NCBI RefSeq assembly: GCF_012676905.1
Contig: NZ_CP051428.1
Span: forward strand, 189,501 to 253,500
Direction: 5' to 3'
DNA: 64,000 bases
Origin: Paenibacillus albicereus
Lineage (GTDB): Bacteria > Bacillota > Bacilli > Paenibacillales > Paenibacillaceae
Part shown: piece after piece, positions 34,487 to 42,962 of the stretch
Layout of the letters: each line of letters opens with the position of its first letter
Position numbering within the stretch: position 1 is the first letter of the stretch
The notes under the pieces: model-generated
The model's input: only the letters and a program-made list of their open reading frames with translations
Database searches by the model: none
Told to the model about the DNA's origin: nothing
Translations under genes and position numbers: made by a program

Positions 34487-34589
34487 CTGGTGGAATCGCT
34501 CCTGTTCTGGTGCCGCTCCGGCATGGACGGGCGGCCGTCTCGCGCGGCGGAGCCGGCCGGAATCGGCCCGGGCGGTCCGGGAGGCGCGG

Positions 34590-34625
34590 AAAATCCCGCC
34601 CCGCGCAAGTCGGCGCGAGGCGGGA
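34590..34625 (-). terminator. Attenuating terminator between binding-protein and permease genes
   Basis: Read on the minus strand: arms TCCCGCCTCGCGC and GCGCGGGGCGGGA with a 6-base loop followed by TTTT. It lies in the 223-base gap after the binding-protein gene. Confidence 0.6.
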
Positions 34626-34709
34626 CGGCAAGCGGAATGACCTTTCCCCAGTCCGGTTCGGGCCGGTTGCTGCGGAAAGCGGGGGCTTGTCCCCGGTCAG
34701 GCGGCTAGG

Positions 34710-35996
34710 CTAGTCGATATTGAAGTAGAAGTACAGGTCGTCGAGCATCTTGTCGGCCGCGATCGGGCCGCCGGAGAGGTTCCAGTTGACGGCATTGACC
34801 TTGTAGTACTTCTTGTTCTTGACGGCGCGCAGGTTGGACCAGAGCGCGTTGTCGATCCATTCCTTCTGCGTCTTGTAGATCGCGCCGTCGCCGTCCCAGT
34901 CGACCGTGAAGTCGAAGATGTAGTCGGCGTCGAGCAGCGGCGTCTGCTCCTTGGACGGAATGTTGAAGATGTCGGTCGCGATGTCGGTCTGGGCTTTCGG
35001 GAAGCGGAAGCCGAGGTCGCTGAGGATGTTGGAGGCGAAGCCTTCCAGGTAGAAGCGTGCCGTGCCGTTGTAGTTGATGCGCATGACGGTCACTTCGGTG
35101 CTGCGGATATCGGCGCCCATCTGTTTTTTGAAGTCGGCGGTGCGGGAGGCCCACTTCGTGAGGTAGGCGTCGGCTTTGCCTTGCTTGTTCAGCACGTCGG
35201 CGGCGAACTTCAGGTTCTCCTGCCAGCTGAAGACGTCCTCGGTCATGACGGTCGGCGCGATCTTGCTCAGCTGGCCGTCGATCTTCTCATGGCGCATCTT
35301 GGAGCCGATGATGAGGTCCGGCTTGAGGGCGGCGATCGCCTCGAGGTTCGGCTGCGTCTCGTCGCCGAGATCCTTCACCCCGATCAGGCTCGGACGCAGG
35401 TATTCGTAGAAAGGCTGCTGCAGGTACGATTCGACGGCGCCGACGGGCTTCACGCCGAGCAGCACGCTCGTGTCGACCATGCCGTTGAACAGGATGACGA
35501 CGCGCTGCGGCACGCTTTTCAGCGTCGTGGAGCCCATGGCGTGCTTGACGGTCTTCTGCGTCAGGACGGACAGCGTTTTGGACGAGCCGCTCCAGGACGT
35601 CCAGACGCCGAGCGCGTCGGACAGGGAGGCGGCCGGCACGAGCACGTCCTTGCCTTTGGCTACCGGCACGGCGGCGAGCGTGTAGGCTTTGCCGTTCAGC
35701 GTCGCCTTGACGCTGCCGGGGGTGAAGCCGATCGAGCGGGCGCCGCGCTTGATGACCCATTTCTTCGTCTTGGCGTCGACTTGGTAGGTCGCGTTCAGCT
35801 TGACGGCGAAGGCGGCTGCAGGCAGGTACACGCGGCCGTTGATGATGGAAGGCTTGACGGAGCCGAAGCTGGCGGCGCTGCCGTTGATCTTGACGGAGAC
35901 GGCGGGAGCCGCCGCGGCCGCTGCGGCCGGGAGCAGCCCGAGCGCGAGCGCGAAGCTCAGGAGGAGGGCGAGGATGCGGTTGCGGACGAGAGTCAT
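34710..35996 (-). CDS. Siderophore-binding protein fused to a copper-amine-oxidase-like domain, no lipobox
   Basis: A 428-residue secreted protein. A signal peptide (residues 1-28, Ala-rich end) has no lipobox Cys. Residues 30-150 form a copper-amine-oxidase N-terminal-like domain (VKINGSAASFG, NGRVYLPAAAFA and DVLVPAASLSDALG). Residues 155-428 are a Peripla_BP_2 fold (VPQRVVILFNGMVDTSVLLG, PNLEAIAALKPDLIIGS) as in FhuD/FepB proteins. Such binding proteins are normally lipid-anchored in Gram-positive bacteria, so the extra domain may hold it in the wall. Two FecCD permeases follow. Confidence 0.85.
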   Translation of the reverse strand: MTLVRNRILALLLSFALALGLLPAAAAAAAPAVSVKINGSAASFGSVKPSIINGRVYLPAAAFAVKLNATYQVDAKTKKWVIKRGARSIGFTPGSVKATLNGKAYTLAAVPVAKGKDVLVPAASLSDALGVWTSWSGSSKTLSVLTQKTVKHAMGSTTLKSVPQRVVILFNGMVDTSVLLGVKPVGAVESYLQQPFYEYLRPSLIGVKDLGDETQPNLEAIAALKPDLIIGSKMRHEKIDGQLSKIAPTVMTEDVFSWQENLKFAADVLNKQGKADAYLTKWASRTADFKKQMGADIRSTEVTVMRINYNGTARFYLEGFASNILSDLGFRFPKAQTDIATDIFNIPSKEQTPLLDADYIFDFTVDWDGDGAIYKTQKEWIDNALWSNLRAVKNKKYYKVNAVNWNLSGGPIAADKMLDDLYFYFNID

Positions 35997-36149
35997 GGGT
36001 AGAAGATCACCTTTCTGCGAGTGGATTGGGCGGTGCTAGGAACGGACCGGCAGGACAGCATCCGGGAGAACGGCAGACCGCGAGCTCGGCGAAGCTGTTG
36101 TGCAAGCGCGAGGTAAGGCACGGAGCCTGCAAGGGACAAGTAAGGGACA

Positions 36150-36327
36150 GGTAAGGAGCAAGCGCGGAGCAAGCGCGAAGCAAGCACGGAGCAAGCACGG
36201 AGCAAGCACGGGCAAGCGCGGAGCAAGCACGGAGCAAGCACGGAGCAAGCACGGGCAAGCGCGGAGCAAGCACGGAGCCTGCACGGAGCAAGCGCGGAGC
36301 AAGCGCGGAGCAAGCACGGGCAAGGCC
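36150..36327. repeat. Tandem 10-11 bp repeat array
   Basis: About sixteen copies of an 11-bp unit GCACGGAGCAA, with GCGCGGAGCAA and 10-bp GCACGGGCAA variants, fill the region between the Fur-box lipoprotein gene and the binding-protein gene. Open frames through it are low-complexity and are not counted as genes. Confidence 0.85.
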
Positions 36328-36416
36328 CGTTGAAGGCTCGAGCGCAGCCGCCTGGGCTAGGCTCCCGCGCAGGAGCGAGAGCCGATGCCGGAGAGGGCGC
36401 GTTGCGCCATGCCGGA

Positions 36417-36965
36417 TCACGATGCCGGACCGAGCAGCTGCTCCTGCAGGTCGCGGTACGTCTGGTACAGGCGGTACGACACGTCAACGGGGCTTTCCGG
36501 CTCGGCGGCGTCGGGCTTCAGCAGTCGGCCTAGGTCGGCGCGCGCCGCTTCCGCTTTGGCCGCATCCAGCTCCTTCAGGTCGGGCTCGATCGTCAGCCAA
36601 AGTCCGGCGAGGCGGACGGTCAGCTCGCGCGATTCCGCCTCGTCGCCGGCTTCGGCTGCCTGCTTGAGCTCCTTGACCGCATCGCGGCTGAGCTGAAGTC
36701 CTTCGGCGGCATCGGCGGCCGGCAGCGGCTCGATGCCGCTCCAGCCCGCCGCGTCCGCCTCGGTGCCGCTGGCTGCGGCGTCCGCCTTGGCGGCTGCGGC
36801 TGCGGCGTCTTCGCCGCCCTCCGCCCGGCCGGAGCCGGACGGCGCGCCGGTGCCTGCCGAGCAGCCGCCGAGCAGCAGCGCGATCGCCAGCAGGGCGGCA
36901 AGTGCGGCAGCGCGAGCGGTTGCGCAGCCTTCTTGAAGCAGACTTATCTTTTGAAGCAAGGACAT
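36417..36965 (-). CDS. Fur-box lipoprotein with a helical domain
   Basis: A 182-residue lipoprotein: signal sequence ending in lipobox LGGC (Cys near residue 35), an Ala/Gly/Glu-rich linker, then a helical domain of about 100 residues (VKELKQAAEAGD, then LWLTIEPDLKELDAAKAEAAR). The helical part loosely recalls domains linked to EfeO/FTR1 iron uptake; this is only an impression. Start is uncertain: GGGGG abuts the ATG at 36965, and a TTG at 36959 has better spacing. The Fur box 27 bases upstream points to iron control. Confidence 0.65.
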   Translation of the reverse strand: MSLLQKISLLQEGCATARAAALAALLAIALLLGGCSAGTGAPSGSGRAEGGEDAAAAAAKADAAASGTEADAAGWSGIEPLPAADAAEGLQLSRDAVKELKQAAEAGDEAESRELTVRLAGLWLTIEPDLKELDAAKAEAARADLGRLLKPDAAEPESPVDVSYRLYQTYRDLQEQLLGPAS

Positions 36966-36991
36966 CCCCCATTTGCAGCGAAAGCTGAAAT

Positions 36992-37006
36992 TGAAAATCA
37001 TTCTCA
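36992..37006 (-). promoter_or_regulatory. Fur box upstream of the lipoprotein gene
   Basis: TGAAAATCATTCTCA is a 7-1-7 inverted repeat with one symmetric difference per arm from the Bacillus Fur consensus TGATAATNATTATCA. Confidence 0.75.
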
Positions 37007-37812
37007 ATTCATTTTAGACAGAATGGATGCGATTGGGTATGCACGCCATTGTCTCAGTTGCATGGACTGGGTTGTCCGGCTAAGGCCGATGAAGGGGGGG
37101 GGATGGAACGCTGACTTCAGCTGCAAAGCGAGGCTCGCGAAGGGTGAGAGCAGGAGCTTTTGGGTCGATTCGTACGGAGTGGCGGAGGAGAGAAGGAGAC
37201 GGGGAAAAGGCCTGTCGACGCGCGCAAGGGGGCGGGTCGACAGGCCGATCGCACGGCGGGCGGGGCGAACAAAGCGCGGCTGCAGCAGGGCTTCCCGCAG
37301 ATTGCGGGCAAAGGCAAAACAAGCCGATTGCCGGATGGAGGCCCGTCATCCCTGGATGCGGGAATGTCCGGCTGTTTTTCAATAAGCCCAAAGGAGGTCG
37401 GACTTTACCGGCGCCGGGCCGGCTCGAACCAGGAAGCCCTCTTCACCGTAACGATTCCTGGCGTGCTTAGCGGCCTTTTTTTTGCGTTCATGACCAGCTA
37501 ACGACGCGTCAGACGCTTAGAACCATCCGACGTTCTCGTTCCGCTCGTTTTCCTCGATGATTTCAAGGCTAAGCCCGCCACACGTCGTTGGCTGGCTCGG
37601 CGTCTGGATTCATGCTTGCTGCCGAGCTGATTCGTCGTTAGCTTTGGCTTTCGGCAGGATGCGGCGCGGCCAGAGCTTTGGGAGACAGCCTATGGGCGGA
37701 CGGCACAGAAGCCGGCAAGCGAACGGCGGCAAGCGTACGGCCGCAAGCGTACGGCCGCAAGCGCGGCGCGAGGACGGAATCGTCCATCCATGCCAAGGAT
37801 GCCGGCCGGCGG
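37007..37812. other. Gene-free region with a short 14-bp repeat
   Basis: No gene with a convincing start was seen over about 800 bases. A 14-bp unit GCAAGCGTACGGCC is repeated in tandem, with diverged copies, at about 37713-37770. Frames crossing the region have unbalanced Arg/Gly/Ala content and no ribosome binding sites. Confidence 0.6.
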
Positions 37813-39627
37813 CTAGCGGCTGAGCTCTGCGCCCGCTTCTTCCCAGAAGGAGAAGCGCAGCATCGGGCTGAGCAGCGGATGGAGCACGCTCACATGGCCT
37901 TCGCCCTCGAATTCCGCATACGACAGCCGGAGGCGGCCGGATTCGGCTAGAGGCAGCAGGCGCCGCTTCAGCTCGCGCGTGTCCTGCAGCATCGAGCCTT
38001 TCTCGCCTTCCCCGATGGCGAGCATCAGCGCCGCCGAGCCGCCGGAATTCAGGCGGGCTTCCAGCTCGGGCAGCAGCTCCAGCAGCATCCGCTCGTTCCA
38101 CCAGAGCGACGGGCTGCCGGCGATGTGGGAGCGGAACAGCTCGGGACGGCGGATGAGCGCGTAGAGCGAGAAGAAGCCGCCGAGCGAATGGCCGAACAGC
38201 GTCCGGCGCTGCGGATCGAGCGGATAGCGCCGCATGAGCTCCGGCAGCAGCTCCTCCTGCATGAAGTCGAGGAACGCTTCGGCGCCGCCGTTCGCGGGCC
38301 AAGGCGTGCCGTCCGGGCGCCGCCCCTGCATGTCGGCCGGGACGGTCAGGTCGACGAAGCGCCGATCGGTGGCGAACGGCTCGTCCGTCGGGTACCCGAT
38401 GCCGACGACGAGGCCGGGCGGAAGCCCTTTGGGATGGCGGGTCTGCAAGCGCATCGCCTCGGCGAGCGAGGCGAAGACGGAATTGCCGTCGACGGCGCAC
38501 AGCAGCGGATACCCGGAGGGCGGCGCGGGCTTCTTCGGAACATGAACGAAAATGCTGTAGTCCAAGCCGGCTCGGCTCGTCATGGCGAAGCATTCCGTGC
38601 CCGGCACGGAGTAGCGGACCGGCAGCGCGACGCAAGGCGTGACGGAGGCATGAAGATCGGCCGCATCCGCCGGCAGCAAGGCGGAAAGTTCCGCTTCCCG
38701 CCGGCCCGCCGCTCGCGCCGCCGCATCGATCGAGGCTGCCCGCGAAACGTCGGCGATGGGCGCCGCTGGCGCAGCGCCGACGGCCCGCCCGCTCCATGCT
38801 CCGACGTCTGTGGGGCGGCCGTCAGCCGCCGCCGGGGCCGGCCTGGACGCTTCGGCCGCGCCGCTGCGCGCCAGGTCCGCCGGCTCCGCCTCTGCCGCGC
38901 CGAACAGGAAGCGGAGCGCGGCCGGGAAGCGCAGCGCCATGAACATGGCGTCATGCGTGCCTCCCGGCTCCAGCTCCAGCCTCAGCCGCTGCGGCGGGAA
39001 GCCCTTCGCCAGCAGGATGCGGGCCGCCTCCGGCACGGAGGCGGCCATGCCGCGCTGGCGGTTCGTCTTGAGGCTGCCCTCGGCGGTGCCGACCGACAGG
39101 TACAGCCGCAGCCTCCCATCCGGCGCAGCCTCGCGCCGGATGTAGTCGAGCGCTCCCTCGTACCAGAGCGAGGGGGAGATCGCGGCGGCCGAGCCGAAGG
39201 CGTCGGGCCGCCAATAGGCGGCGAACAGGGCGATCAGCCCGCCCAGCGAGCCGCCGCCGATGCCGGTATGCTCCGGCTCCGGCATCGTGCGCAGATGTGC
39301 GTCGAGCGCGGGCTTGATGCGGTCCGCGAGCTCGTCGACGTAGGCGCGCCCCGCGCCGCCGAAGCCGGGCCGGCCGGGAGCGACGGCAGCGGCCGGCCAT
39401 GGCGTGTAGTCGTCGTTGCGGCAGCCGGACGGCACGCCGGCGACGATGAGCTCCGGCAGCTCGCCGGAGGCGTAGAGCGAGTCGATGTAGTTGACGCTAT
39501 GCTCCATCAGCTCGGCGTCGTCCTGCACGTACAGGACAGGGTAGCGCCGGCTGCCGCCGCCGTCGTACGACGGGGGCAGGTACACGGACAGCATGCGGCC
39601 GGCGGCGGGAATGGATTCGAATTTCAT
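37813..39627 (-). CDS. Two-domain esterase, siderophore (enterochelin/bacillibactin) esterase-like
   Basis: A 604-residue cytoplasmic protein made of two alpha/beta esterase domains of the Fes/IroE/BesA class. Domain 1 (about 1-245) has nucleophile motif GGGSLGG and a late GGTHD His; domain 2 (about 330-600) has GHSLGG and a late GEGHVS His. Both carry the GSPSLWW or SPSLWYE segment after the nucleophile. An Ala/Pro-rich linker joins them. It is the last gene of the Fur-controlled siderophore operon (14 bases after the permease), so it likely opens imported ferric siderophores to release iron. Confidence 0.85.
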   Translation of the reverse strand: MKFESIPAAGRMLSVYLPPSYDGGGSRRYPVLYVQDDAELMEHSVNYIDSLYASGELPELIVAGVPSGCRNDDYTPWPAAAVAPGRPGFGGAGRAYVDELADRIKPALDAHLRTMPEPEHTGIGGGSLGGLIALFAAYWRPDAFGSAAAISPSLWYEGALDYIRREAAPDGRLRLYLSVGTAEGSLKTNRQRGMAASVPEAARILLAKGFPPQRLRLELEPGGTHDAMFMALRFPAALRFLFGAAEAEPADLARSGAAEASRPAPAAADGRPTDVGAWSGRAVGAAPAAPIADVSRAASIDAAARAAGRREAELSALLPADAADLHASVTPCVALPVRYSVPGTECFAMTSRAGLDYSIFVHVPKKPAPPSGYPLLCAVDGNSVFASLAEAMRLQTRHPKGLPPGLVVGIGYPTDEPFATDRRFVDLTVPADMQGRRPDGTPWPANGGAEAFLDFMQEELLPELMRRYPLDPQRRTLFGHSLGGFFSLYALIRRPELFRSHIAGSPSLWWNERMLLELLPELEARLNSGGSAALMLAIGEGEKGSMLQDTRELKRRLLPLAESGRLRLSYAEFEGEGHVSVLHPLLSPMLRFSFWEEAGAELSR

Positions 39628-39640
39628 GGATGGTCTCCTT

Positions 39641-40765
39641 TCAGCGCGCCGTCTTCTGACGGATCAGCAGCCAGACGAAATAAGGCGCCCCGATGATCGA
39701 GATGACGATGCCGGCCGGCAGCTCCGAGGGCGAGAAGGCGGTGCGGCCGACGTAGTCTCCGGCCATGACGAGCGCCGCGCCGAGCAGGGCGCTCAGCGGC
39801 AGGAGGCGCCGATGCGACAGTCCCGCCAGCCGCGCCGCCATATGGGGCGCGATCAGGCCGACGAAGCCGATGCTGCCGCTCACGGCGACGCCGGCCGCGA
39901 CGAGTCCGGCGGACAGCAGCAGCAGCGTGCGGCGCTCCCGCTTCAGGGCGACGCCGAGCCCGCTCAGGCTCTCGTCGCTCAGGCGCATCAGGTCGAGCAT
40001 GCGCGACTTGGCCCACAGCGCCGGCAGCAGGAGCAGCACCCAGGGCAGCACGGCGAGCACGTACAGCCAGTTGGCCGAGTTCAGGCTGCCGGACAGCCAG
40101 ACGGCCGCCCGCTCGAAGTCCTGCGGATTCATTTTGAGCGAGAGGTACAGCGTCGCCGCGCCGAATCCGGAGGTGACGGCGATGCCGACGAGCAGCAGCT
40201 TCTGCGGATCGAGGCTGCCGCGCGAGCGGGCAAGCGCGAAGATGAGTCCGCCGGCCGCGAGTCCGCCGACAGTGCCGTACAGCGGCATCGTCATGACGGC
40301 GGCAAGCCCCTCCAGACGGACGATATCGCGCAGCGCGAGCATGAACAGCACGACGGCGAGCCCGGCTCCGGCGTTGATGCCGAGGATGCCGGGGTCGGCG
40401 AGTCCGTTGCGCGTCAGGCTCTGCACGGCCGCTCCGGCCGCGCCGAGCGACAGCCCGACGAGGGCGGCGAGCACGATGCGCGGCAGGCGGAAGCCGAACA
40501 CGACGAGCCGCTGGTCGGCGTCGGCCGCGCCGCCGGCCAGCGTGCGCAGCGCGTCCGGCACGGACAGCGCGAACTCGCCGGTCGTGACGCCGAGCAGGGC
40601 GATGAGCAGGATCGCGGCGGCCGCGCCAAGGACGGCAAGCCGGAAGGCGCGGCGGGAGCCTTTGCCGGATGCGGGCGCAGCCGCGGACGCGAGCAAGGCT
40701 GTCCGGCGGCCGCTCTCGCCGACGGCGCGGGCGTCGTCCGGATGGCGCTGGCTGGACTCAGGCAT
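39641..40765 (-). CDS. Iron-siderophore ABC permease, FecCD family (second subunit)
   Basis: A 374-residue FecCD permease with LPRIVLAALVGLSLGAAGAA, RNGLADPGILGINAGAG and IGFVGLIAPHMAARL motifs and an extended Arg/Ala-rich N-terminus of about 38 residues. It overlaps the preceding permease gene by 8 bases and is followed 13 bases later by the esterase gene, all in one operon. Confidence 0.92.
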   Translation of the reverse strand: MPESSQRHPDDARAVGESGRRTALLASAAAPASGKGSRRAFRLAVLGAAAAILLIALLGVTTGEFALSVPDALRTLAGGAADADQRLVVFGFRLPRIVLAALVGLSLGAAGAAVQSLTRNGLADPGILGINAGAGLAVVLFMLALRDIVRLEGLAAVMTMPLYGTVGGLAAGGLIFALARSRGSLDPQKLLLVGIAVTSGFGAATLYLSLKMNPQDFERAAVWLSGSLNSANWLYVLAVLPWVLLLLPALWAKSRMLDLMRLSDESLSGLGVALKRERRTLLLLSAGLVAAGVAVSGSIGFVGLIAPHMAARLAGLSHRRLLPLSALLGAALVMAGDYVGRTAFSPSELPAGIVISIIGAPYFVWLLIRQKTAR

Positions 40766-41765
40766 GGCTGGACGCCCCCTTTCGCCGGATGAGGTAGAGG
40801 AAGAACGGCACGCCGAACAGCGCGGTGACGATGCCGATCGGCGTCTCGAACGGCGCGTTCATGAAGCGGGAGAGCAGGTCGCAGAACGTCAGGAACAGCG
40901 CTCCGAGCACGGCGGACAGCGGGATGATCCAGCGGTAGTCGCTGCCGGCGATGAACCGCGCGATATGCGGGATGATGAGGCCGATGAAGGCGATCTTGCC
41001 CGCGATCGCGACGGCGGTGCCGGTCAGCAGCACGACGGCGAGTATGGAGAGCAGCTTGACCCGGCGCACGTTCTGGCCGAGGCTCGCTCCGGTCTCCTCG
41101 CCGAGGGCGAGCGCCGAGACGGGACGGGCGAGCAGCAGCGCCAGCGCGAGGCCGATTATGGCGAACGGCAGCGCGAGCTGCACGAGCTCGGGGTCCATCT
41201 GATGCAGCCGCGCGTTGTACCAGAAGCTGATCTTTTGCGGGATGCGGAAGTACATGGCGAGGGCGTCGGCGATGCCGCCGAGGAACATGCCGGCCAGCGC
41301 CCCGAGGATGGCCAGCTTCACCGGGGAGCTGCCGCCGGGCACGAGCGAGGCGATGCCGAACACGATCGCCGCGCCGAGCGCGGAGCCCGCCATCGAGACG
41401 AAGATGAGGCCGGTCCCGCTCAGGTCGGGGAGGAAGACCATCGCCAGCGTCACGGCGAGCACGGAGCCGTCCGCCACGCCGAGCAGGGACGGGGAGGCGA
41501 GCGGATTGCGCGTGATGCCCTGCATGAGCGCGCCCGACACGGCGAGGAAGGCGCCGACGAGCAGCGCCCCGAAGCCGCGCGGCAGCCGGGAGTGGCGGAT
41601 GATCTGATGGTCCACGTTGCCGGGATCGAAGCGCGTCACTGCGGCCCACACATCTGCCGCGCCGATCGATTTGGCCCCGTACAGCGCCGAGAAGACAACG
41701 AGAAGCAAAGCAGCTGCCGGAGCCATCAGGAGGATGGCCGCCGGCAGCGTTTTGGATCGCTTCAT
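40758..41765 (-). CDS. Iron-siderophore ABC permease, FecCD family (first subunit)
   Basis: A 335-residue FecCD permease: LPRGFGALLVGAFLAVSGALM, RNPLASPSLLGVADGS and IAFIGLIIPHIARF. It starts 7 bases after the binding-protein stop and pairs with the next permease. The resemblance is to YfiZ/YfhA or FeuB-type hydroxamate or catecholate importers; the exact siderophore is unknown. Confidence 0.92.
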   Translation of the reverse strand: MKRSKTLPAAILLMAPAAALLLVVFSALYGAKSIGAADVWAAVTRFDPGNVDHQIIRHSRLPRGFGALLVGAFLAVSGALMQGITRNPLASPSLLGVADGSVLAVTLAMVFLPDLSGTGLIFVSMAGSALGAAIVFGIASLVPGGSSPVKLAILGALAGMFLGGIADALAMYFRIPQKISFWYNARLHQMDPELVQLALPFAIIGLALALLLARPVSALALGEETGASLGQNVRRVKLLSILAVVLLTGTAVAIAGKIAFIGLIIPHIARFIAGSDYRWIIPLSAVLGALFLTFCDLLSRFMNAPFETPIGIVTALFGVPFFLYLIRRKGASSHA

Positions 41766-41772
41766 GGAAAGG

Positions 41773-42792
41773 TCAGGAGCCGGCCTTTTCCAGGAAGGCC
41801 TTGAGGAACTGGACTTTGCTGTAGGCGGTGCCGCCCTGGGCCAGCGGGTCCACGAGGTTGACGTGCATATTGCCGTTTTTCACGGCGCCGAGGCTTTGGA
41901 AGATCGGGTTCTTCTGCAGCTCGTCGAGAGCTTTCGGAGACTTGCTGTTCTCGTCTTCCGAGAACTGGACGAACAGCACGTCCGGGTTCATCTCGGCCAG
42001 CTTTTCGATCGACAGCACCTCTTGCTTCTTGGCGGCGGCGATCGCCTCCGGCAGCTTGAAGCCGAGGTCGCCGTACAGCACCGGGTTGAAGAACAGGTCC
42101 TTGCCGTAGACGTACACTTCGCCTTGGCGGATGCGGACGATCGCGGCGGTCTGGCCGCTCCGCTTGTCGCCGAGCTTCGCCTTGGCCGCCTCGAGGTCGG
42201 CCTTGAAGGCGTCGGCCTGAGCGGTTGCTTCCGCCTGCTTGCCGCTCAGCTCGCCGAGCAGCTTGAGGTTGTCCTCCCAGTGGGTCGACACGTGGGAATA
42301 CGGGATGACGGTGGCGATCTGCTTCAGCTTCTCGACGACGGCCGGATCGAACTTCGTCGAGGCGAGGATGACGTCCGGCTTGAGCGACAGGATCTTCTCG
42401 AAGTTCGGCTCGGTCTTCTCTCCGACCATCTCGGCCTTGTCGGTGATGGAGGCGAACAGCGGAGGGAATTTGCCGGAGAAGCTGATCGCGCCGACCGGAT
42501 GGAGGTCGAGCAGGATGGAGTCCTCCATCGCCTCGACGGCGCCGGTGATGACGATGCGCTCGGTGGAGGCGGGCAGCTCGTACGACTCGCCGAGGTAGGT
42601 GACGGCTTTCGTGCCGGAGGCTTCGGGAGAAGCGCTCGGTTCGGCGGACGGCGATGCCGACGGAGCGGCGGACGGCGAGGCGGTCGGGGCCGGGCTGGAA
42701 GCAGAGCCTCCGTTATCGGATTCGGAGCTGCCGCAAGCGGCGAGCGCTCCGATCGCAAGCAGCAGCAGAGCGGCGAGCAGAACTTTTTTCAT
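41773..42792 (-). CDS. Iron-siderophore binding lipoprotein, YfiY/FeuA type
   Basis: A 339-residue lipoprotein. The signal sequence ends in lipobox LAAC (Cys near 20), followed by a Ser/Pro/Ala/Glu linker (residues 28-60) and a Peripla_BP_2 domain (ERIVITGAVEAMEDSILLD, then PNFEKILSLKPDVILAS). It should capture ferric siderophore outside the cell and pass it to the two FecCD permeases. The ATG at 42792 has AAGGGAG 12 bases upstream, and a Fur box lies 36 bases before it. Confidence 0.92.
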   Translation of the reverse strand: MKKVLLAALLLLAIGALAACGSSESDNGGSASSPAPTASPSAAPSASPSAEPSASPEASGTKAVTYLGESYELPASTERIVITGAVEAMEDSILLDLHPVGAISFSGKFPPLFASITDKAEMVGEKTEPNFEKILSLKPDVILASTKFDPAVVEKLKQIATVIPYSHVSTHWEDNLKLLGELSGKQAEATAQADAFKADLEAAKAKLGDKRSGQTAAIVRIRQGEVYVYGKDLFFNPVLYGDLGFKLPEAIAAAKKQEVLSIEKLAEMNPDVLFVQFSEDENSKSPKALDELQKNPIFQSLGAVKNGNMHVNLVDPLAQGGTAYSKVQFLKAFLEKAGS

Positions 42793-42827
42793 GGTGGAAC
42801 CAGACTCCCTTCGATATGGACCTTCTA

Positions 42828-42842
42828 TGATAATGATTCTCA
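42828..42842 (-). promoter_or_regulatory. Fur box of the siderophore uptake operon
   Basis: TGATAATGATTCTCA matches 13 of 14 informative positions of TGATAATNATTATCA, in the promoter region of the YfiY/FeuA-type gene. Confidence 0.85.
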
Positions 42843-42913
42843 ATGTCACTTTCATCATCGTAAAAGATCGTCCTCGTTCCCTCCATAGACAAAGGGACGA
42901 AAAAGCATGGACA

Positions 42914-42962
42914 ATCGGGAACGCAGGGTCGTCCGTCCATCGGGAATGCAAGGTCGTCCGTC
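42914..42962. repeat. Short direct repeat after the AraC-type gene
   Basis: Two 24-bp copies (ATCGGGAACGCAGGGTCGTC... and the same with two changes) at 42914-42937 and 42939-42962. Confidence 0.75.

Noticed and set aside
36007-36487. Minus-strand frames of 95-164 residues rich in LLRACS-type repeats
   Set aside because: They are translations of the 10-11 bp repeat array in different frames and lack start signals.
36933-37501. Plus-strand frames of 100-150 residues after the Fur-box lipoprotein gene
   Set aside because: They overlap the Fur box or start inside the lipoprotein gene, have unbalanced composition and no ribosome binding sites.
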